Positions 24,160 through 31,219 of a DNA stretch of 64,000 nucleotides are shown here, piece by piece. The DNA lies in the NCBI RefSeq assembly GCF_001683915.1, contig NZ_LXTT01000026.1, forward strand, positions 1 through 64,000, given 5' to 3'. Made by a program: the position numbers and the translations under genes. The notes beneath the pieces were generated by a model, which saw nothing but the letters and a program-made list of their open reading frames with translations, did no database searches and was not told where the DNA came from. This stretch comes from Allomuricauda sp. CP2A (GTDB taxonomy: Bacteria > Bacteroidota > Bacteroidia > Flavobacteriales > Flavobacteriaceae). Positions within the stretch are counted from its first letter, which is position 1; each line of letters starts with the position of its first letter.

Positions 24160-24852
24160 TCAGGCAAACGAGAAGGGAGACCCTTTATTAAAAGGAATGT
24201 GTAGAAAAATATTTTTATCGGCGATAAGGCCAATTTCCTGAAATCGGATGGTTTGCCGCAACAGTTTTGAAAAAAGTACCAGCCATGCATCAACTATAGT
24301 TGAGACGTGATTGGAAAGACGTTTTATATCGGTGGTGGAATCAATATCGATTAATCGGTCCAATGAAAAAACCGTACAGCCGGCGGATTCAAAATACTGT
24401 TCCGTTGCTTTGAACAACGAGCTTACTTGCCACGGAAGTGCTTTAAAAGAACACTCGTGAAAGTTGGATTGGTGCAGCCCCAACAAATAAAAACCACCGT
24501 CCACAGCAGGGCCAAGAACGGTCTTGCCAAGCCGTAACTGCTGGTGTGCTTCCAGCAGATGTCGGGTCTTCAGTTGCGGGCTATCGTTCCCAATGGCGAT
24601 GATGTTGGCAAAACCCTTATCATAAACCGATTGAAGGGCATTGGAGAAACGTTCCCCAAACGTCTGCCCGTGTTGTTCCTTTTCCGTAAAATGAAAATAA
24701 GGCAGTCCAGTTGCCTTTACAATGGAAAAAATATGTGCATTGAGGGCATCAAAAAGGGAAGTGTCCGCACCAATTTTTTTGATATGGCTATCCTTCGTCG
24801 CAGAATTTGCGAAGATTAAAATAGCGGTATCTTGAAATGGTTTTTCGCGCAA
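24160..24852 (-). CDS. DUF2064 (TIGR04282-type) glycosyltransferase of arsenosugar synthesis
   Basis: A 230-aa GT-A-like protein. ILIFAN opens the nucleotide-binding half, then GERFSNAL, the acidic IAIGNDSPQL (about residue 95, DxD-like) and LGPAVDGGFYLLGLH (about 125-140), the standard DUF2064 blocks. The usual KTRL motif near the N-terminus is not visible (TKDSHIKK there), possibly a lineage variant. In arsS clusters this enzyme is expected to act on the sugar part of arsenosugar formation. No ATG is in frame before the preceding stop, so the start is a TTG at 24852. It is the first gene of the arsS operon. Confidence 0.85.
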   Translation of the reverse strand: MREKPFQDTAILIFANSATKDSHIKKIGADTSLFDALNAHIFSIVKATGLPYFHFTEKEQHGQTFGERFSNALQSVYDKGFANIIAIGNDSPQLKTRHLLEAHQQLRLGKTVLGPAVDGGFYLLGLHQSNFHECSFKALPWQVSSLFKATEQYFESAGCTVFSLDRLIDIDSTTDIKRLSNHVSTIVDAWLVLFSKLLRQTIRFQEIGLIADKNIFLHIPFNKGSPFSFA

Positions 24853-24959
24853 GCTATTCGATGTTTATCCTAAACATACAACAATTATTACTACTTGTTT
24901 TGGTCGGATCACATCAATTTGAATTACAGTTTTAGGGAGAGCCACCTCAACTTTAACAT

Positions 24960-24977
24960 TCCGACCCACCAGTCTGT
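24960..24977. promoter_or_regulatory. TetR-operator-like palindrome P5
   Basis: On the minus strand ACAGAC-TGGTGG-GTCGGA, sharing GACT..TGGGTCGG with P1 and matching the half-site consensus at 10 of 12 bases. It is 108 bp upstream of the arsenosugar operon start. Confidence 0.5.
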
Positions 24978-25062
24978 TTTGAAAATGAGCGGGTTAGTAA
25001 CTACCGATGTACCCTAAAAATAGTTCGACAAAAAACGTTAAACTACAAGCAAACAAAAATTT

Positions 25063-25080
25063 ACCGACCGCTCAGTCGGT
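25063..25080. promoter_or_regulatory. TetR-operator-like palindrome P4 (perfect half sites)
   Basis: ACCGAC-CGCTCA-GTCGGT lies in the divergent gap between the arsenosugar operon (start 24852) and the patatin gene (start 25209), so it could control either. The following GTCGGTGAAAC resembles the P1 context GTCGGTCAAAC. The rest of the 356-bp gap holds P5 and nothing else I recognise. Confidence 0.65.
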
Positions 25081-25208
25081 GAAACAGCGCCTTATAAAAT
25101 GAATGTGAGTTATAAAGATGATGATTTTTTAACCGAAATCATGGGCTTTGGCAATGTCACCCACACGGTAATACCATAACTTAGCGTTTTGTTGATTTGA
25201 TAATTAAA

Positions 25209-25985
25209 ATGTTTGAAGATAAATCCATTGGTTTGGTTCTCTCCGGCGGCGGTGTTCGGGGGATGGCCCATATTGGGTTGATCAAGGCCATGCGCGAACA
25301 CGGACTGGAGGCACAAATGGTTTCGGGATCCAGCGTAGGGGCATTGGTCGGGGCCCTGTATGCCAATGGGAATTCTGTGGAGAGCATGCTGGACTTTTTC
25401 AGAAAGACGCCCCTGTTCCAATACAGCTTTTTTGCCATCAACAAACCGGGATTTATAGATACGGAACGCTATTTCAGCATTTTTAAGGGCTATTTTCCCA
25501 ATGACTCTTTTGAAAGTTTGGGCAAGCCCTTGTATGTGGTGGCCACGGATTTGTTGAGTGGTGCGGAAAAGGCCTTCCACAGGGGCGAATTGATTTTACC
25601 GCTGTTGGCTTCTGCTGCACTCACCCCTGTTTTTAGCCCAGTGGAGATTAAAGGTGTCCTTTATGCCGATGGGGGGATCATGAACAACTTTCCAAAAGAA
25701 TATTTGGAGGATAAAGTGGACTTTCTCATTGGAAGCAATGTTTCCATAGCGGCCGAAGTACAAAAAACCGATCTACGAAACTCCCTTCAATTGGCCGGAA
25801 GGGTCACCAATTTGATGATCTATGCTTCCAACAAAGGAAAGCTGGAGCAATGCCACCTGCATATAGAACCCAAAGAACTGGACAAAATTGGTGTTTTGGA
25901 CAAAAAGGGCATAGAAAACGCCTTTTCCATTGGTTATGAACATGCCAGCAGGGCCATTGAAAAACTATTGGCCTCCAAAGACTAG
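25209..25985 (+). CDS. Patatin-like phospholipase
   Basis: A 258-aa protein with all marks of the patatin family of serine lipid acyl hydrolases: oxyanion loop SGGGVRG (residues 12-18), nucleophile elbow GSSVG (Ser at about 42) and the catalytic Asp in YADGGIMNNFP (about 155). No signal peptide or beta-barrel part is seen, so it is a cytoplasmic short form, like RssA-type proteins. I use the ATG at 25209, which places the family start just before KSIGLVLSGGG; a TTG at 25197 is in frame. Its stop overlaps that of the convergent reductase gene in a CTAG. Confidence 0.92.
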   Translation: MFEDKSIGLVLSGGGVRGMAHIGLIKAMREHGLEAQMVSGSSVGALVGALYANGNSVESMLDFFRKTPLFQYSFFAINKPGFIDTERYFSIFKGYFPNDSFESLGKPLYVVATDLLSGAEKAFHRGELILPLLASAALTPVFSPVEIKGVLYADGGIMNNFPKEYLEDKVDFLIGSNVSIAAEVQKTDLRNSLQLAGRVTNLMIYASNKGKLEQCHLHIEPKELDKIGVLDKKGIENAFSIGYEHASRAIEKLLASKD

Positions 25986-27031
25986 ACGTCGTCGTAGTCT
26001 ATCTTTAATGTTGGGGTCAATGGGTGGGCCTGACAGGTTAAGATAAATCCTTCGGCCACTTCACCATCGGTCAGGATTTGGTTTTTGGCCATCTCAGCCT
26101 TTCCTTCTATAATTCGTGCAATGCAGGTACTGCAAACCCCACCTTGACAGGAATAGGGGGCGTCAATGTTTTCTTTCAGGACAGCGTCCAGTACCACTTG
26201 TTTCCGATCCATCACAAGCGAAAAGGTTTCATCATCCAAAATCACCTCAACCTTGGTTTTTCCTTCAAGGTTTTCGGCCAATTCATCTTCCTCATCGGAG
26301 CTGGTGAACAGTTCAAAATGAATTTTATCCCCAGAAACACCATTATCTTTAAGCGTATCCGATACGGCATGGATCATTTCTTCGGGTCCACAGAGATAAA
26401 AAGCATCAAAAGGAGTCTCCTTAAACTTGTTTTTCACCACAAAATTGACGGTAGAGCGCTCAATCCGCCCAAAAAGGGCATCGTCCTCATGTGCTTTACT
26501 GTAGACATATTGGACAAAAAACCGTTCGGAATATTGTTCCTTAAGTGCCTGTATTTTCTGAAAATACATGGTTTCTTCCGGGTTCTGGTTCCCAAAAACC
26601 AGCACAAAAGTGTTTTCGGGATGGCTTTCCAAAACTGCTTCGGCAATGCTCATGATGGGGGTTATGCCGCTACCGGCAGCAAAGGCTGCAACGCTTTTTT
26701 CCCCAGAACTTGGTTCAAACACAAAACGTCCTTCTGGGCGCATCACCTCCAGAGCATCACCGGCCCTTAGATTCTCATTGGCAAACACGGAAAATGTACC
26801 ATCTGGCATTTTCTTGATGCCAACGGTCAATTTTCCGGAGGAAGGAGCCGAAGAAATGGAATAGGCCCTGCGGAGTTCCTTTCCGTTCAATGGGTATTTT
26901 ATGGTAATGTACTGGCCCGCTTTAAAGGTATAGGTGTCCTTAAGTTCCTGCGGAACCTCAAAGGTAAGTGCCACCGCGTTCGGGGTTAATCGATCTACTG
27001 CAGAGATTTTTAACGCATGGGAATCGCTCAT
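25982..27031 (-). CDS. Ferredoxin-NADP reductase-type oxidoreductase (PaaE-like)
   Basis: A 349-aa three-domain electron transfer protein. The FAD domain has RRAYSISSAPS (about residues 54-64), the NAD(P) domain has FAAGSGITPIMSIAEAVL (about 115-132) and CGPEEMI (about 215), and the C-terminal plant-type ferredoxin domain binds a 2Fe-2S cluster through CQGGVCSTC and a later LTCQAHP. This order is that of PaaE/HmpX-like reductases, which feed electrons to an oxygenase. No oxygenase subunits (paaABCD) lie in the window, so the partner is unknown. Confidence 0.9.
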   Translation of the reverse strand: MSDSHALKISAVDRLTPNAVALTFEVPQELKDTYTFKAGQYITIKYPLNGKELRRAYSISSAPSSGKLTVGIKKMPDGTFSVFANENLRAGDALEVMRPEGRFVFEPSSGEKSVAAFAAGSGITPIMSIAEAVLESHPENTFVLVFGNQNPEETMYFQKIQALKEQYSERFFVQYVYSKAHEDDALFGRIERSTVNFVVKNKFKETPFDAFYLCGPEEMIHAVSDTLKDNGVSGDKIHFELFTSSDEEDELAENLEGKTKVEVILDDETFSLVMDRKQVVLDAVLKENIDAPYSCQGGVCSTCIARIIEGKAEMAKNQILTDGEVAEGFILTCQAHPLTPTLKIDYDDV

Positions 27032-27149
27032 GAAAACAATTTTGCTGCAAAACTAAGGATTACCCTTATTTTTTTGCCCCATTTTTTCAAAAAGGATGCG
27101 TATTGTAACAAATCACCTACTTTGCATACTAACAAAAAAACAACCAACC

Positions 27150-28619
27150 ATGTTCAAACGTTTCATTGGACTTCAATGGAAATCTTTTTTTAGGGCGGCA
27201 TCATTCAAAACAGAGATTTGGATAAAGATCTTAATGGGGATCGGGGCCCTTTATTTTATCCTGGTCTTTCTTGGGCTGGGTTTTGGCTCCTATTTTATGA
27301 TCAAGGAAGCGGGTTGGGGAGATCCCCTACGGATCGTGAACCAGTATATGGTCTATTATTTGGCATTTGACCTTGTTCTACGATATATGCTCCAAAAGAT
27401 GCCGGTGACCAATATTAAGCCACTGTTGTATTTGCCCATCAACAAAAGTAAAGTGGTGAACTATTCCCTTGGTAAAACGGTGGTTTCCTTTTTCAATATC
27501 ATGCATGCGTTTTTCTTTGTGCCTTTTAGCGTTGTTTTGCTCATGGAAGGCTACTCCATTGTTTCTGTTGTGGGTTGGCACCTGGGGTTTATGGCCCTTA
27601 TTTTTGTGAATAACTTCATCAATGTAATGGTCAACAACAAGGACAGCATCTTTTATGTTTTTGGGGGACTGTTTTTGTTGGCCGGAATTTCCCAATATTA
27701 TCAGTGGTTTGATATCACCCTTTACACCCAACCCATTTTTGATTTGTTCTTTGACTTGCCGTGGACGGCGATTGTTCCCTGGCTCGTGCTGATTGGCTTA
27801 TATGTTTTGTCCTTTTCCTATTTCAAAAAACACATGTATCTGGATGGGGGTCTGGCCACCAAACAATCCGAAGCCAAAACAGAAAATCTGGATTGGTTGA
27901 ACCGTTTTGGGAATCTGGGCACCTTTTTAAAGAACGACATCAAACTCATCAAACGAAACAAACGGTCCCGAACCTCGGTCATCGCCGGCTTCTTTTTTAT
28001 TTTTTATGGATTGCTCTTTTTTACCGGTGCCATTGAGGCCTATGAAAGTCCCTTTTGGAACATTTTTGCCGGAATCTTTGTCACGGGCGGTTTCCTCTTC
28101 AGCTTTGGGCAGTACGTGCCAAGTTGGGACAGCAGTTATTATCCGCTGATGATGAGTCAGAACATTCAATATAAGGAGTATCTCACCTCAAAATGGTATT
28201 TGGTCATCATCGCCACCATCATTTCCACTGTTTTGGCGTCTTTTTATATATACTTTGGATGGGAGGCCTATGCCGCTGTATTGGTAGGTGCTATATATAA
28301 TATAGGAATCAACAGCTATTTGGTGCTTTGGGGTGGGGCATATGTAAAGACACCCATAGACCTTACCTCCAACAAAAAGGCCTTCGGAGACAAACAGGCA
28401 TTCAATGCAAAGACCTTGCTGCTGACCTTGCCCAAAGTTGTTTTGCCCATTATCATCTATGCCATAGGCCACCTTTTGATCAATCCCTTGGCCGGATATC
28501 TCTTTGTTGCCATAGCTGGAATGTTGGGCTTTGTGTTCAAGAACAAGGCCTTTAAAATGATAGAGGGCATCTATAAAAAAGAGAAGTACAAAACCTTACT
28601 GGCCTACAAACAGAAATAA
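27150..28619 (+). CDS. DUF5687 family ABC exporter membrane protein
   Basis: A 489-aa polytopic protein with about 12 membrane helices, beginning MFKRFIGLQWKSFFRAASF, a start I associate with DUF5687. The cytoplasmic loop near residues 245-285 (NRFGNLGTFLKNDIKLIKRNKRSR) contains the coupling-type helix seen in such permeases. The ATG at 27150 gives the usual family N-terminus, 18 codons inside the longer open frame. With the ATP-binding protein encoded 23 bp downstream it should form a two-component ABC transporter; the substrate is unknown. Confidence 0.87.
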   Translation: MFKRFIGLQWKSFFRAASFKTEIWIKILMGIGALYFILVFLGLGFGSYFMIKEAGWGDPLRIVNQYMVYYLAFDLVLRYMLQKMPVTNIKPLLYLPINKSKVVNYSLGKTVVSFFNIMHAFFFVPFSVVLLMEGYSIVSVVGWHLGFMALIFVNNFINVMVNNKDSIFYVFGGLFLLAGISQYYQWFDITLYTQPIFDLFFDLPWTAIVPWLVLIGLYVLSFSYFKKHMYLDGGLATKQSEAKTENLDWLNRFGNLGTFLKNDIKLIKRNKRSRTSVIAGFFFIFYGLLFFTGAIEAYESPFWNIFAGIFVTGGFLFSFGQYVPSWDSSYYPLMMSQNIQYKEYLTSKWYLVIIATIISTVLASFYIYFGWEAYAAVLVGAIYNIGINSYLVLWGGAYVKTPIDLTSNKKAFGDKQAFNAKTLLLTLPKVVLPIIIYAIGHLLINPLAGYLFVAIAGMLGFVFKNKAFKMIEGIYKKEKYKTLLAYKQK

Positions 28620-28642
28620 AAATCAGTTACAAAATACAGCAC

Positions 28643-29338
28643 ATGATCACAGCTCAAAACCTGACAAAAACCTACAGTTCACAAACTGTGTTGAATATTG
28701 ATCATTTGGAAATTCCAAAAGGCCAAAGTTTTGGTCTTGTGGGAAACAATGGTGCAGGAAAAACCACCCTGTTCAGTTTGTTGTTGGATTTGACCCAACC
28801 TTCCACAGGGTACATTATCAACAACGAAGTGCAGGTGGACCAAAGTGAAGCGTGGAAACCCTTTACTTCTGCATTCATTGATGAGACTTTCCTGATCGGC
28901 TACCTTACTCCAGAGGAGTATTTCTATTTTATCGGGGAACTTCGGGGCAGAAACAAGGCCGATGTGGATGCCTTGTTGTCCAACTATGACGATTTTTTCC
29001 ACGGTGAGATTTTGGGCCAAAAGAAATATCTGCGGGACCTTTCCAAAGGAAATCAAAAAAAGGTGGGCATTGTGGCCAGCTTTATTGGCAATCCGGAAGT
29101 GGTGATCTTGGACGAGCCTTTTGCCAATTTGGACCCTACAACCCAAATACGGTTAAAGGCCATCATCAAAGATTTGGCAGCCAAGGAAGGAGTGACGGTG
29201 CTGGTCTCCAGTCACGATTTGATCCATGTCACCGAAGTCTGTGAACGTATTGTGGTGCTCAACAAAGGAGAAATTGTAAAAGACATTAAAACCTCAACCC
29301 AGACCTTAAAGGAATTGGAAGCTTTTTTTGGGGGATAA
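28643..29338 (+). CDS. ABC transporter ATP-binding protein
   Basis: A 231-aa nucleotide-binding subunit with Walker A GNNGAGKTT (about residues 33-41), signature LSKGNQKK (about 132), Walker B VVILDEPFANLDP (about 152-165) and the switch His in SSHD (about 190). The signature starts LSKGN rather than LSGGQ, as in several exporter ATPases of the drug or gliding type. It follows the DUF5687 permease gene by 23 bp and surely pairs with it. Substrate unknown. Confidence 0.94.
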   Translation: MITAQNLTKTYSSQTVLNIDHLEIPKGQSFGLVGNNGAGKTTLFSLLLDLTQPSTGYIINNEVQVDQSEAWKPFTSAFIDETFLIGYLTPEEYFYFIGELRGRNKADVDALLSNYDDFFHGEILGQKKYLRDLSKGNQKKVGIVASFIGNPEVVILDEPFANLDPTTQIRLKAIIKDLAAKEGVTVLVSSHDLIHVTEVCERIVVLNKGEIVKDIKTSTQTLKELEAFFGG

Positions 29339-29370
29339 AAAAGAGGCTCTCTTAAAAATTATGAAACTGC

Positions 29371-29493
29371 GTCATTCTGAATTCCTGCCTGCCGGCAGGC
29401 AAGGCATTTCAGAATCTCATCATACTTATAAACAAAGCACTATGTGAACCTGAATCCTGCCCGTCCGGCAGGCGGGCAAGCTCAGGTTGACGA
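29371..29493. repeat. Two adjacent imperfect palindromes
   Basis: First: ATTCTGAA (29374-29381) inverted at 29408-29415 around CTGCCTGCCGGCAGGCA. Second: AACCTGA (29447-29453) inverted at 29482-29488 around GCCCG/CGGGC arms. They sit in the gap after the ABC genes and resemble REP-type elements; either could also stop transcription. Confidence 0.7.
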
Positions 29494-29544
29494 AATCCTA
29501 CATTTTAAACAGCCTTATGAATTTGAATACGCTTGGAGATTGCG

Positions 29545-29913
29545 TTAGCACATGGCCGAGGTATCATAATGAAACGATACTTTTTTGATCTTTCCATCCT
29601 GCACTTGGTACAGGGCAACTTCCTCCATGTTCATTCGGTTGCCATCCTTAAAGGTAACATCGCTGGTCATGGCCACGGCAAAATGATTGCCCGCCACAAC
29701 GGGATCGCCAACCGTGCCATCATGGGTTTCCTGGATGCCCTCCATCCATTGCTCAAAGCATTGTAGGATGTTGTCCAATCCCTCCGTCACCTCATTGGGC
29801 ATATTGGGCATTTCTAAACTCACTGCGTCTTGGGCATAAAGGCCATACGCTTCTTGGTATTTGCCTTCCCTGCAAAAGGCAACCAATTTGTCTGCAACTT
29901 CTTGTGTGGTCAT
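29545..29913 (-). CDS. SnoaL-like (NTF2 fold) protein
   Basis: A 122-aa protein, start taken at the ATG 29913 (MTTQEVADKLV), which suits the fold; an upstream start would add a 14-residue basic stretch. It begins with a helix and YGLYAQDAVSLEMPN, then GLDNILQCFEQWMEGIQETHDG and a strand pair with NHFAVAMTSDVTFKDGNRMNMEEVALYQVQDGKIKKVSFHYD, the usual SnoaL/ketosteroid-isomerase-like order. The exact reaction is unknown. It is divergent from a GlxA-type regulator gene across 172 bp, so it is the natural target of that regulator. Confidence 0.85.
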   Translation of the reverse strand: MTTQEVADKLVAFCREGKYQEAYGLYAQDAVSLEMPNMPNEVTEGLDNILQCFEQWMEGIQETHDGTVGDPVVAGNHFAVAMTSDVTFKDGNRMNMEEVALYQVQDGKIKKVSFHYDTSAMC

Positions 29914-30085
29914 GTTGTTTCTGTTTTTATGATTAATGAATAAACTTCTTATCAATTAAATGAACTTTTAAAATCCATATTAGGCTAAGCTACAAAAGCA
30001 TAAAACCTAAGGCCAAGGGCAAATACGACACTTTAAAGGGTTGTTTCTGCCACGGATATCTACTACATTTATCACTCGTAAATTC

Positions 30086-31102
30086 ATGGCTATGAAACAC
30101 GTAAGTATTTTGGTGCCCAAGGGCAATGCTATTTTGAGCAGTGTAGTGGGGCCGTACAAGATTTTATCCGCAGCCAATCGGTTTTTGCAGAAGGCCGGTG
30201 TTAGAAATGACAATTTTTTTGACATTCATTTAGTGGGATTGGATGGCGACCAATCACTCTACAATGGACTGTTCAGCATCCATTGCGATAAGACCATTGA
30301 TGAGGTAAACAAGACGGACCTTATCCTGATTCCGGCCTTACGCACGGATAAATTAATGGAAGACCTCAAACAGAACGAACCCTTTGTGGATTGGATCATG
30401 AACCAGCGAAACAGGAACAATGCCGATGTGGCCAGCATGTGCCTGGGGGCTTTTGTCTTGGCCCGCACGGGTTTGGTGGATAGGAAGCAGTGCTCGACAC
30501 ATTGGGCGGCCATGGAGCTGTTTAAAAGGATGTACCCCCAAGTGAATCTGGTTTCCAACAAAATTGTTACTGAAGAGGATGGCATTTACACCAGTGGTGG
30601 GGCCTATTCTTTTTTGAACCTTATGATCCACCTGATTGAAAAATTCTGTGGTCGCGAAGCCGCCATTTATATCTCCAAATATTTTGAAATTGAAATTGAT
30701 CGGGAAGACCAGAACCAATTTGTCATTTTTCAAGGCCAGAAAGAGCACGATGATACCGCCATCAAAGCGGCTCAAAATTATATTGAGGACAATGTAAACG
30801 ATAAAATATCAGTGGAAGAACTGGCCCAAAAATTTGCGATCAGCAATAGAAACTTTGTCAGGCGGTTTAAAAAAGCCACCCAGAACACCCCATTGGAGTA
30901 CATTCAACGGGTAAAGATAGAAGCGGCCAAACGCAGTTTGGAAACCACCCAACAAAACGTGAACGAGATCATGTACCAAGTGGGCTACGCCGACCAAAAA
31001 GCGTTCCGAACCGTGTTCAAAAAATATGTGGGGTTATCTCCGGTGGCCTACAAAACAAAATACAACCGGGCCCAACTAAAATATGACCGGCCCATGGCCT
31101 AG
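30086..31102 (+). CDS. GlxA/AraC family transcriptional regulator with DJ-1/PfpI domain
   Basis: A 338-aa regulator. Residues about 1-190 form a DJ-1/PfpI-like domain (HVSILVPKGNAILSSVVGPYKIL; nucleophile elbow ASMCLGAFVLARTGLVD with Cys near 118; CSTHWAAM). Residues about 225-330 are an AraC-type double helix-turn-helix: VEELAQKFAISNRNFVRRFKKAT, then QNVNEIMYQVGYADQKAFRTVFKKYVGLSPVAYK. I use the ATG at 30086; one two codons later is equally possible. It probably controls the divergent SnoaL-like gene. The ligand is not known. Confidence 0.92.
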   Translation: MAMKHVSILVPKGNAILSSVVGPYKILSAANRFLQKAGVRNDNFFDIHLVGLDGDQSLYNGLFSIHCDKTIDEVNKTDLILIPALRTDKLMEDLKQNEPFVDWIMNQRNRNNADVASMCLGAFVLARTGLVDRKQCSTHWAAMELFKRMYPQVNLVSNKIVTEEDGIYTSGGAYSFLNLMIHLIEKFCGREAAIYISKYFEIEIDREDQNQFVIFQGQKEHDDTAIKAAQNYIEDNVNDKISVEELAQKFAISNRNFVRRFKKATQNTPLEYIQRVKIEAAKRSLETTQQNVNEIMYQVGYADQKAFRTVFKKYVGLSPVAYKTKYNRAQLKYDRPMA

Positions 31103-31219
31103 TGACCGGGCATAGGTACTTCAACCGAGTGGGCAAATAAAAAATCTTGTATTTTATCGATGAGCCTTATAATAATCTGTGTTTTTTTCAGTTAAGGTTA
31201 CACACGATTATCGATAATT

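Noticed and set aside
25197-25208. TTG start of the patatin gene
   Set aside because: The ATG four codons later fits the family N-terminus better.
27096-27149. N-terminal extension of the DUF5687 protein
   Set aside because: The first 18 codons have no family character; the ATG at 27150 gives the usual start.
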